This document shows positions 1 to 10,955 of a DNA stretch of 64,000 nucleotides, one piece after another. This DNA is from Grammothele lineata (Eukaryota > Basidiomycota > Agaricomycetes > Polyporales > Polyporaceae). The stretch's first letter is position 1. The number at the start of each line of letters is the position of its first letter. A program made the translations under genes and the position numbers. The DNA lies in contig NDFF03000126.1 in assembly GCA_002150815.3 (NCBI GenBank), positions 144,329 to 208,328 on the forward strand. The letters are read 5' to 3'. A model generated the notes under the pieces. The model searched no databases and was not told the DNA's origin. It saw nothing but the letters and a program-made list of their open reading frames with translations.

Positions 1-3000
1 CTTTCCAGCCGCCGTTCCTCTCGCCGTCCGCTCTCCGTATATGAACGTATGGCACACTTCGACGAATACCAGCCGTTCTTTATCGTCGTCGTTCCCTACA
101 TTTTGGTCTTCCGTACGTTCCCCGCTCTTCTTCCCCTCGTCGCGTCGTGTCCACTAAGCAACCCTGCAGACATCTATAGGGTGGGGCGGAAAGATCAGAA
201 TCGATGGAGTCACGTACAGTTGGATGGGCGGAGACCAGTCTCCACCGACCACCGCGACCGTTACCAACGTACAGATTACCCCCACTAGGTCAATCTACAC
301 GATGACGGCAGGTCCGATGAACCTCACAATCACCTTCCTTTCGCCGATCGAAGTGAGTGTCTCAATAGTCCCCCGCTCAAAGGTTACTCATAGCTGACTC
401 ATTTGCTCCCAGCTATCGGACTGGGTCAAGCAGTCGTTCCCTTTCTCTTACCTGTCCGTTCAAGCTACCACTCTCGACGGTAAAGCCCACTTAGTACAAC
501 TATATTCTGAGATCGACGCAGGTGAATGTCATTCGATTCGCTCAGTGATACATCGTTCTGACCTCGGGTCCAGACTGGGTGTCGGGATCGAATGCCACTG
601 TCGTGAAGTGGAGTACCACAAGCACAGGGAGCAGCATATACCACGCAATTGCACCGCAATCTACCGATGCAAATACAGAAGTAAGGCACCAGGCGCAGGA
701 TGGAGTCGCATATTACGCAATGCCCTCGGTGAGCGGACGTCCTCTTCCGTCTTTTATTGGATCGTCTTCTAATGCCACCTTGATAGCTTCCGAACCTTAC
801 ATGGCAGATCGATAGGGATGAAGTTGTCCGTCAGCAGTTCGCAACGCACGGCGCGTTGACGAACACGTCCTCGACTGCCTTCGGGCCCATCTCCCCGTGA
901 GTTCTGCCGCACACGCACGTCAGCGCCCAATTTCATGATTACCTTTCGCAGGAACGTGACGGTTTTCTCGTTCACGGTGGAGTTAGGAGAGATCAAATCT
1001 ATCTCGAGTCCGGTGACGTGGTCTGTTGGTTACGTCCGTGATCCGAGCGTTCAGTACACGACGGCCTCGGGGGAAGAACAATCCCGTAGGCCGTATTATG
1101 CCGTTCAGTACCCGAATATCTCTACTGGAGTGAGCCATATCTACCCCCTATTCCTTACAATCTCACGCTGATAGTGTTCTAGATCGACGCCTTCGTGCAG
1201 GATTTCTCCGGAGCACGCAACAGAGCTATAGTCCTCGACGCAGAACTCACGAACGCAGCGTCGAAAATATCCTCTCACTATGCCGATCTTGTCTCTCTCG
1301 CTACTCGACAGACGTTTGGCTCGCTCGACATCACGATCCTGAGTGACGCGCAAGGCAACGTGAACGCGTCCGACGTGAAGGTCTTCATGAAAGACATGGG
1401 CACGAGTCAGTGAGTGTCCTTTCGCCGTAACAATCGAGGAACATGAATTGAAACCCAGCCTCTAGACGAGTCAACCCAGTTGAGAAGATATATGCCGCGC
1501 TTCCTGTGTTCCTTTACTTGAACACGACGCTATTCGCTGCCATGCTGGCACCGCTTCTCGAGGCTCAAGACTCCATGACCGGGCAACTGTACGCATCTCC
1601 GGACTTAGGTAAGTCCACGCCGACGCCCAGTATTGAACAAAACTCTGATGGGGCGTGAACAGGGACTTTGTATCCCATCGCTTCCGGCGCTCATGGAATG
1701 GCAATTGAAGGAGTCGAAGGTGGGCCGGAAAAGTCTGCGTCCAAATCTTGCTGCTGACGTAATGTCTCAGAATCGGGCAACATGTTGATCATGGCATACG
1801 CCCTGGCACGAATATCCGGTGATGGCACCCTCCTTGCGCAACACGTACGTCACTTCATCACTATAGTTTATATGTCAGCTGACTCGACGTCCGCGCAGTA
1901 CAATCTACTGAAGCGTTGGGCAGACTATCTCGTTCAAAACGCTTTGTCCCCAAAGGGCCAGTGCGTCATTTTCGCTCTCACGATACCGGCAGTCGAGACT
2001 CAAAACTTCTAGGATCTCCGCGGATAACGAACGGAATGATAACATTGCGAATCTTGCCCTGAAGGGTATCATCGGTGTAAAAGCCATGGCAGAAATCAGT
2101 CGCGCGATGGGGCAAGATGACGATGCGAAGACATACGACGTGAGTGCGCCTTCTGCGCCTCTAGCACGTGCTCCGCACTCACACAGATGACGTACTGTCC
2201 AGGGACAAGCCTCGATGCTCATCGACTCGTGGCAGATACTGGCGCTCTCATCGGACAAAACGCATATACTCACGCTGTATGGCGATCCCCTCACCTCGTG
2301 GTCGTTGGCGTACAACTTGTATGCGGACCGCTTACTGGGGACCAACCTTGTGCCATCGTCGGTATGTCAACCTCCCGCTGCGTTACTACCTCTTCCTCCT
2401 GAATGTCATGTTTGCAGGTCGTATCGAGTCACACTGCGTACCTCGGAAAACTCCTCGACACGGGTGAGCCTCAGTTTGTTAACTTGTGCGCCGAGCTCTA
2501 TCTGATCTCGGGCGGGTCGCTAGCGCCTCCCCTCGGCCTTCCCATAGACTCCCGTTCAGGAGTCACTAGCAGCATGGGTTGGTCACGGAAGCCCTTATGT
2601 TGCGCTACTCAATTCTGACTGACAAGGCGCTAGCGTGGCTACTATTTACGTCTGCGGCCGTCTCCGACAACTCCGTGCGAGACGGGTTGATGGAACTTGC
2701 CTGGGCCAGGGCAAGCTTCAACGGCACAGCGGGACCGCTCTGCGATCACTTCAACGACATGTCCGGGGAAGTCAACGACGGTTCAGCAGGGTGAGCCCTT
2801 CATTCTGAGCTATGGGTACAGAGCAACCTTCCTAATGCATTGCTTTTACCCAGTCCAAGTCTCGGTGCGATGTTCGCACACCTAGTCTTGACGTAGGTTT
2901 CGCACATGCGCGTTGGCCTTCTCCAGCGAATTGACGCGATAATCCATAGCCTATCCAACGCGACTATCGTCCCTGGATCTGGGAGCACCGGACAAGGAGG

Positions 3001-3550
3001 AGTAGGAGGAGCCAAACCCGGCGCCGCCGGAGACGACAACAAGAGCACGCACATCGGGACCATCGTGGGCGGCGCGGTTGGAGGAGTCTTCGTGCTTGTC
3101 ATCGCCATCGGCGGTGTGCTCTACTATCGCAAGCGCCGCGGGCATCATAGGCTCAGCGTTCACCCACGCACCGAAAAGAAGCCAATCGAGGTCGTGGGCA
3201 CGTCACACCCTTCCAAGCTCTCTCTCGATCGAAGTGACCTGCCAGACGTCGCGGGTTCGCCGACCGAGCTACCAAGCCCATACATGCTCACGACCTGGAA
3301 CAACATCTCCATGACACAAGTCAACGATCAGGCGGTGACAATGCCCGTCCCCAGCTCTGTCGTAGACGACATCGGGTCCTCGACTTCGTCCGTCGTGGTG
3401 CACGCGTCGGGGACCGGGTCCGGAACGGTGACGGCGTCGCTCTCGCCGACGGAGGTGGGCGGGCTGAGGGCGGAGGTACAGGGACTGCGGACAGTCATGC
3501 GCCGGCTTCACGCAGAGCGTTTTGAGCCGCCGCCAGAGTACACCAGGTGA
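1..3550 (+). CDS. Glutaminase A-like protein with C-terminal membrane anchor (5' partial)
   Basis: Multi-exon gene cut by the window start; only the signal peptide and a few residues appear to be missing. The first visible codons read PLAVRSPYMNVW, the usual N-terminus of fungal GtaA-type glutaminases (DUF5127/DUF4965/DUF1793 family). Exons then give GVTYSWMGGD, LSDWVKQSFPFSYLSVQ, VEESGNMLIMAYALA, LALKGIIGVKAMAEI and WQILALSSD, all in family order. GT-AG introns of about 50-65 nt join them; for example a 65-nt intron after GLPIDSRSG restores the frame into LAWLLFTSAAVSD. After the enzyme domain ends (GAMFAHLVL), a Gly/Ser linker leads to one hydrophobic helix (GTIVGGAVGGVFVLVIAIGG, about 3058-3115), a basic stop-transfer YYRKRRGHH and a tail of about 140 residues. 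The family hydrolyses glutamine to glutamate outside the cell; here the enzyme is probably tethered to the surface. No frameshift seen. Convergent with TFIIB, 133 bp apart. Confidence 0.85.
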
Positions 3551-3683
3551 AGACACTCCATAGGTAAAGAGAGGGTGTTTGTTCCATAGTTCATCTACGC
3601 AGATCTATGAAGCGTGCAAGGAAGCCGGCGAGCCGTATTATCTCATCTACAGCGTGTGCAAGTCCTTTCCTCCGATATAGACA

Positions 3684-4784
3684 TTACTGCACGCCGATCA
3701 GAGGCAACCTCGTCAGGTCTCCGTCCTCTGCCTGGACCAGGTTCTCGCGTTCCTTGTACAACTTCTTATATACCGTCCGCAGGGTATCGTCCGACGCCCC
3801 CACGGCGTCACAAATGTCCTTCAAAGTGTATCCCGCATCGACCAATAGACACGCGAAGTAAATGGCACCACCTACGACCGATTTCGGCTGCAACCCATCG
3901 ACGACGCTATGGGCGTTTGCGCGCACGATCACTGAGATGGCGACGCGCTCGACGTCCGAACCTCGAGGGGCTCCCATGTAACTGCAGTATCGCGGCACGA
4001 GGTCTTGAGGACCCCTCTGTTTCTCACCTTCCTCTCGGTAGATGTCGAAGACTTTCTGCAGGTTGCGGATGCACTTCCCGAGTTCCTTCTTCGTCACGTC
4101 CATGTTGCGCGCAGTTTCTTCGATAAGCCGCTTGACGCCCGCGATACGGCTTGCCAGGAATATGCAGGCGGCCACAACCACATCGATCGGAGTGCGTCGC
4201 TCGAACTCCTCTTCATGTACGCGCTTATAGAGTTGCTGCGCGATGCATGCGATGTGGCACGAGAGCTCCATACGAGAGCAGTCGCTCTCGATCTTCTGGG
4301 CTACAATTTCTGGTGCGCGCTGGGACGTTTGTGAAAACGTGCCGTTCATGTGGGCCTGGGTTGCGTGGAGTCCGCGTGAGTATTCAGAGCCTCCATCGCG
4401 GGAGATGATCGTGGAGAGGTCCTGCGTGCCTCCACTGAGGAGCTCATTGAACGCCTCGCCGACGCGCGAGGGATCTCCGCGGTCGGCGTCATCTGTGAAC
4501 GTCTAAAACATTGGTTTCGCAGTCAGTGTCTCAACTCCCACGGGGAGAAAGGCGAAAACACTTACGCGCCACTCGCTCCTAGTGTCCACGATGCGCGCGC
4601 CTACGACGAGTCCGCACGATGTGCAGACGATATCGCCGCTGCTGAACTCTTCGACAAGGTTGGGAACCGGGTCGCGGCAATCCGGGCAGATAAGGCGCAC
4701 AGCTAGATCTGGCGCGTATGTTTGTGGCTGGTTCTCAGTGCTTGTCAACCGCTTGAGAGGGAAAGGTTGAGCATAGTACGCCAT
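3684..4784 (-). CDS. SUA7: Transcription initiation factor IIB (TFIIB)
   Basis: Two exons, 4784-4566 and 4502-3684, joined by a 63-nt GTAAGT...TTTTAG intron, giving 345 aa, the usual TFIIB length. The N-terminal zinc ribbon is visible as CPDC and CTSCG about 20 residues apart. It is followed by the B-reader/linker segment (TRSEWR, then a GGTQDLS-type region) and two cyclin folds, with ELSCHIACIAQQLYKRVHE and VDVVVAACIFLASR-type helices in repeat 1 and AISVIVRANAHSVVDGLQPK, GGAIYFACLL and DICDAVGASDDTLRTVYKKL in repeat 2. TFIIB bridges TBP and RNA polymerase II in the nucleus and helps select the start site. The start is fixed by an ATG just before the ribbon, and the stop lies 133 bp from the convergent glutaminase gene. 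Nothing is broken. Confidence 0.96.
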
Positions 4785-5857
4785 TACTTCTCAATTCCAA
4801 TAGTCTAGCTGGATGTACACCTTGGCTTTTGGATGAGCGAGCGACGTGGTTCAGTTGGGAATGGCTAGGATGGAGATCTAAGAGGAACTTCTCGATTCTA
4901 TGAGGAATGAGACTGTTGAACTGAGGATATCCTCTGAAGTGCTGTCACAACAATGTACTGCAGCACCTTCTGGCCCGGTGGAACAATAATGTCTGGAAGG
5001 TGAGGGAGTAATGGTGGTGGTGAGAAACAAAGGACAGTGAACGAGTGGTGTTGGCACGGCGAGCATTGCCAAACGCTCTGCGGAGTATACGTATACCAAG
5101 TCAGTGGGAGTCGAACTCGGAACCTTAATTAATTACTGGTGACTCCGAGTTAGCAATCCCGGTGGGAATCATATGATGGCGCTGGTGCATGTGCGACGCT
5201 TGCGCAATGCTTTCCACCTGTTCAAACTCTGTGGCCAGTGCGTTGTGGCCACCCACTGGTGTGGGCCACCACATTCGTCCAGTCGCGCGTACAAGGCATA
5301 CTGAGTACTAAGTATCTTGACGACTCACTATGATACTGAGTCGCAAATAAGTACTATCGCCCTTACAAGTTCGCCGAAATCATACAAATGAAAATGTAGA
5401 CCGATTGATGACACGCCGTGTGTTTTCATGCTGTACATACTCACGTCGTGGAAGGCACTGGAACTTGGTAAGTGGAATCGTGAGTCCCAAAAGAACCGTT
5501 CACGGCCCAGAGAAAGGATCGGGGATCCGGTCCGAGGCACCCAGATGACAAAGCAGACCTCGCGTAGCGCCCAATGCAAGCCCAATCATGATGCATGATG
5601 GTCCGAGGTGAAAGACACCATCGCGAGAACTTAGCGCGGTTCAGTGCAGTACCAGAATACCTTTCACTGCCTCCGATATCAACTTGTGGCATCGACTGGA
5701 AGAAGCAACAGTATTGCCTTGAACGGAAGCTCGACGCTCAGACAAGTACAACACGTTGCGTAAGCGTGGAGAATATCGCCTGTCCGAGCCACTAGTACAC
5801 CAGTGGCAACACCCTGCTGGATCACTCTCCCCTGCCTTAACCTCGTCTCATCACACA
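4785..5857. other. Intergenic, 1.07 kb, no gene seen
   Basis: Lies between the divergent TFIIB and F-box-like genes, so it should carry both promoters. Reading frames here are short and mixed. No tRNA, repeat or coding block could be supported. Confidence 0.5.
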
Positions 5858-7536
5858 ATGGTACGTAGACAGTAGCATAATTTCAGAGTCCTGCGATATA
5901 ACAGTCTTCCATTCACCAGGCAAAATCCTCTCCAAAACTCAACCATGACATGCTTCTCGCTGTCGCTGCGGTGTCCGGCAGGGCGACAATTTGTCATCTC
6001 ATGTTGACCTGCAAAGATCTATATCACGACTGTGCCGCGTTTGCCCTTCGCGGGAAGGTGGTAGTCCGCGAGGAAGAGAATCTAGAAAGCTTCATCACTT
6101 TCATGAAGGCGTTCGATATGTCGCGATGGCAGCACCTCTCCACACTCTCCCTTCATTCAGAGCAAGGACACCTTAACTCCCTTGTCGCAGAAGCGCTTGC
6201 TCGCGCCCTACCGCACGCATCGCGCCTCGAGAGTCTAGAGCTGCACGATGCCGAGCACTTGTTCGCCTCCCATCCCGACCTTCCTCGCGCGTTCGCTGCT
6301 CTTCCAAACATCAAACACTTCGAAGCGCATGGGGTGCAGAGCACCACATGTCTGCAAGTACTCCATCTCATGCGCTGGCCCCTTCGTTCCGCCACCATTG
6401 CAGTACTGGTCGAGGGTAGTGACGGAGCAGCTCCCGCTCAGGCTGAACATCTCGCTCGCCAACATCCGCTCGTGGTGCTGCAAAACGCACGCATGACGCT
6501 CGAGTCGCTGACCGTATGGCTGCCACGGATCAACGACGAGCTAGTCAGAAGCCCTCCTGTATATCCAAAGCTCCGCCAACTGCACCTGCGCGATGTCGAA
6601 TGGCCGACGACGGCGCCATGGGTCAAAGGATGTCCTAACCTCCAGTACTTCCGAGTCTCCACCCGTCAGGGCCACGAGGATCAATTTAACATGTACGAAG
6701 GAGACCCTTCCGACTTTTACGACCACCACGAGTATAATGTTGATCAACAGCTGCAACACGGGTCATGGCGACAGCTCGAATATGTCCACGCAAAGTTCCC
6801 ACTAGACTTATTACTCCTCGGCATTACGTGTCCCATCTCCACCCTCTTTATAGAATACCCGTGGGACGATGATGATTATATCACCGACATATTGATGAAT
6901 ATCGGCGCAATCAACGCACTCTGCGTGTCAGCTCCACTTCACGAAGCCGTCAGCGCAGTGGTAGCTCTATGTCAACCCGAACTAATAGAGGGGCTATCAA
7001 GCCTTTCGCTCAACCTGGACGAGATGATTCGGGTAACCCCTGAACTGCAGGCAACTTGGAGTTTCCTCGATCAGCTGTGGGTGAGTAACGCACGCACTCT
7101 CGTATCCCGTCTCCTTATTGCGATAACTGGATTCTTTTAGGATGATGTCGTCGATGAACTCCCATCCCTCAACTTGTCTACGCTCCAGCTCTCCCTCGTG
7201 TGCCTGCTCAACACCCCTCCACCGGATTACCCTCGCTTCGACCCCTTAACCGGGAAATATGAAGTGGACCCTGCGGCATCGCGATGCGCCTCCCCATCGG
7301 CCGAACCCCTCGAAACCTACGTCCGCACCGTTGATCCTTTTGCGCGCGCGAAACGCGTATTCGACGTGTTGCCCTCCGTAACGAAGTTTATCCTCGACCT
7401 GTCTTGGATAGGGAGTGAAGGAAGCGGCATGAGACTCGCCGTCATGCATCGGGATGGCTCCATGGTCCTCACGTCGCGGGAGCGGCCACTCGACATGCCT
7501 CTGCACGTTCCTCCGCCTCTTCCTGTATTTGAGTGA
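5858..7536 (+). CDS. F-box/LRR-like protein
   Basis: Three exons: 5858-5860 (the ATG alone), 5920-7080 and 7141-7536, predicting 519 aa. The 59-nt first intron (gtacgt...caccag) places the ATG in frame with AKSSPKLNHD and then MLLAVAAVSGRATI. The resulting N-terminus, with hydrophobic positions followed by LMLTCKDLYHDC, has the shape of a degenerate F-box. The body is rich in leucine-spaced stretches such as LESLELHDAEHLF, LRQLHLRDVEWP and LSSLSLNLDEM, as in the very large F-box/LRR-like families of agaricomycetes. Such proteins are thought to recruit substrates to SCF ubiquitin ligases. If the ATG-only exon is not used, translation could start at 5950 with loss of ten residues. The second intron (7081-7140, gtgagt...ttttag) is canonical. 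Function beyond the family is not assignable. Confidence 0.75.
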
Positions 7537-10500
7537 TCAGGTTAGCATGATCGGCTTCCTGGAGGAGACGAGCGCCATAACTTACGTGTCTTCTCGAGAT
7601 CACAAGATCTCCCAGAATGCGTATGACAGCCGATCAAGAGGCTATGCGCCTCCCGCGTCTTGAAGTAGTACTCGCAGACGTCGTGTACGAGGTCTATATT
7701 GCGTGCACAAAAGATATTACTCGAACCAGCCACACTTGTTCAAAGCTCAGAGTACGATACACCGAGATGGCATGCGCTCTCCTGGATCACCCGGTCGTCA
7801 TCGTACGGAAGCTCTGTGTGTTATAAGTCACCCTCCTGCTCCTGCTCTTGCTGTTGTGTGAGAAACCTTGACAGAGTCGGGCGAGGGATCACTCATTGGC
7901 GCAGAATGCGCTCGACGCGCGATCGAGGGCCCCGTGCGGACTCGCCCGCGCGGGCGTCTCAAGACCTTAGCTTCAGGTCAACGTACAGACGCTTCTGCAC
8001 ATTATTGTGCAGGGAGCGCGAGATAGATGGGCTACGTGACGAAGAGCTAGAAGAGGGGAGAGCGGGACCCAGTAAGCATCCAATATCTTAATCCCCACCG
8101 AACGCATCTGGGGTAAAGAAGTAAGCGGGTGCAATACCGACAAGCATATCCGCGAATGCTTCCGCCACTCACCTAATATACACAGGCACCAGGACTCCTG
8201 GGCGGGCCCCACAGCGATCGGCGCGAATACCTAGTACCTAGAGTGCCACGATATTACCGATAATCTATAGCTATCTCGAGTGAGTTATCCTTATCTCTCG
8301 TCCCCGAGATTTACGAGCGTTGATATGTATGGGCGGCGAGTGTATTGCGATATCGCTGTTCATTCGTGTCTGTCAGCGAACGGTGGACATTTCGAATATG
8401 ATACTCGCGACGTACGCAAGTCGAGTCTCGCCATTCTCGTCTCATCCTTAAGCCCTAAGCTCAAGGCCCAGCCCGAAATCAACGAGGGACGGAACGGCGC
8501 AGGGCGGCACGCCGCCCCCGCGGCCGCTCTGCCTCGTGCACTAGAAGCCGATACCGGAGAGTCAGAGCAGTCGAGCTGGTACGGACTCTGCCCAATCCGC
8601 CGCTTGGTGAGGAGCCCGCTGTAAGCTTCAAGGACCCTGTGATGACAAAGGCGTCAGAGCGAACACTTCGCAGCGAGCCGCGCGCGCGAGTTTGAAAGTT
8701 ACAACAGTCATGACGCACGCGTACCTCCCAAGTTCTAACTTCTAGCGTCGCGACTCGTGTTTGACTGGGCTCGTTGTAGCGTGAGCGCGAGCGCACGTTC
8801 GGGGACAACGCGTGTAATGCATATGCACGCGGGACGATGACGACGTCAGGACTCGGCGCGTATGGATGTAGGTAGGACCTACTTGGCGCGAGCGTTGCGC
8901 AACCGCTACCGCGAGACCGCGCGGGACCGAGGATGTCCTCTCCCCACCCCGTTTTGCCATTTGCCATAGTTGAATTTTACCGCCGTCTCGCGAGGTCCCC
9001 TACCCCATCCTATTCTCGTCCCGCGATCCCGCGCTCCAACTGAGATCGGAAGACGAGCCGGGCCTCTTCTGGCCTCTTTGACCCCAACACGCGCCCCCCG
9101 GGCTCTACTTACGTCCCTAGCGAATCCTGTGCCGCGATCAAAATTAAGATGAGCACGACCACGAGCACGTCAGTGGCCAAGTCCGCGGAGGAGGAGAGGA
9201 TGAGAGGACGGACGCGCATCGATGTCGATGACCGTGCGGTGTGTACCCCAAACTTCTAAGCAGCAACCTCAAACCTCAAAGGCCTCGCGGTCTATGTTGG
9301 GGCTGCCTCGCCGTTCGCGCACAAGACCGTCCCCACAACTCGCGAGTCGCGACCGCACAGGTGACGGCGTCACGCGGGATCGGGAGCTGGAGCGCGGCAG
9401 GGGGCCCCGGGCGGCGTCGAAGGTCGAGCACTCAAGGCTCAAGGCTCAAGGTTCAAACAAACACTGTCTGGTGAACGGTGCGCCCGGGTGAGCACCTTCG
9501 CGGTCGCGGCGCGAGGATCAATTGGCCTCGCGCGAAAACGGGGAGGGAGCGGTCGTCGGGCGTCTCAACCAGGGCAGGCTGAGGCCCGAGGTCGTGCCTG
9601 CCGTCGACTCGGCGTCTCGTATGCATGATGCATAATGCATGCATGTCGACACTGGACGGTCCTCCCGAGGCTTATTTAGGCGCTCGAGAAGCATGAGGCG
9701 AGAGCGCGGGGTTGAGTTGGGAGCTGGGATTTGGGATTCGGGAGTTCGGCGACGTCATCGCGATATCGGCATGCATAACATTGTGCTTCTCTGAGGCCTG
9801 GAATGTGCTTGGAGAGGAGGAATGGCGAGGATCTGTTCGGGGATGGCGAGGAATGCACGCGAGGATGCTCGAAGGTTGCGATCCGCGCGGCCCCGGGGAG
9901 TCGACTCGGACGGTCGGAGACTCGTCGCATTGGGGGCGGGGCGTGTATCATTGTATGTATGACTGAGCACTGCATGGGCTGAATGACAAGTTTCACATCA
10001 GCCCCGGGTCGGAGTTGCAGAAGTGCGCGCGAGCGAGAGAGCCCACGCACCGTATTAGCGAGGTCGATCACTCAGCTTCTTCGATGTTATGTATGGAGCC
10101 CCGCAGACTTCCTCCGCGCTCTTATAAGCGGGCGCATTCTCGCGCCCGCGTTATGCAGGAGCGATAGCGGTAGCACTCATCGGCGACAAACACAAGCTCA
10201 ACGGCGGCGCACAGGCACCGTCTCCCGCCACACGGCGCCGCTGAGAACGTGCCGCTGGGACGGCACGCGACAGCGCGGGATCCGCGACCAACGCGACAGA
10301 TGCCGGCCCCGGGCGCGCGCCGTGGCCGGACTGGGAGGGCTGGGCTGTCGAGGACCGAGTGGGAAGGACACGTCGCTGCCGTCCCACGCGAGGCTGGGCT
10401 GCTCTGGCTCGCGCTCACCGCCTGCGGCTGCGACGGTTGGGGCAGCGGTCATGGTGGGGCGAGCGCGTCGTCTGGCGAGCGGGCTGCGGGAGACCGTGCG

Positions 10501-10955
10501 GTTCTTGTGCGGGACTGGGCGGGGTCGCACGGAGTGGATTGGAGGGCGGGCGAGTGGCCGGAGTCGGGTCGGACGACGAGGGCGACGGGGAATGCACGGA
10601 CGGGCGTAGGCCCGCTTTGGCGCCCGGGAGATGCGCTGGGCCAATCGGGACGGCAGTTATCTGATATGATGGTGGAACGTGGGCGCGGACTATCTGATTA
10701 GATCTGCCGTGCGCGCGATTTGGGCCGAGGGAGCGGACGTCGAGGCTCGCGCGAGATCTGGGCCGCCTGTGGCTCCTGGCTCCCGCTTGTTCCCGCCTGT
10801 GGTTCCCCCTTTCCCGACGGTCCCCAGGTCTCCCCACCGCGACGAGGAGGAGCGGGCCCCAGGCTCCCTTATAACGCTTCCCTCCTTCCCTTCTCGAGGA
10901 TAGACTGCGCCTGGCCCTCCCCGTCTTATTCTACCATCACCCTCTTAATACGTAC
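7537..10955. other. Gene-poor, GC-rich interval, 3.4 kb
   Basis: Many overlapping frames stay open on both strands because of the base composition (for example 8479-8967 minus and 9983-10609 plus), but none shows a recognisable motif or clean intron pattern. Short simple patterns occur near 9428-9452 (7-bp TCAAGGC-type repeats) and 9620-9645 (clustered ATGCAT). The last 80 bp before 10956 are pyrimidine-rich with a TATAA-like ccttataacg, and probably form the promoter of the following oxidoreductase. Confidence 0.5.

Noticed and set aside
5095..5160. Minus-strand T-arm-like GAGTTCGACT near 5110
   Set aside because: The five-base stems around the loop do not pair, and no A-box is present.
9983..10837. 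Several overlapping long frames on both strands
   Set aside because: All frames stay open because of extreme GC content; none has a family motif.
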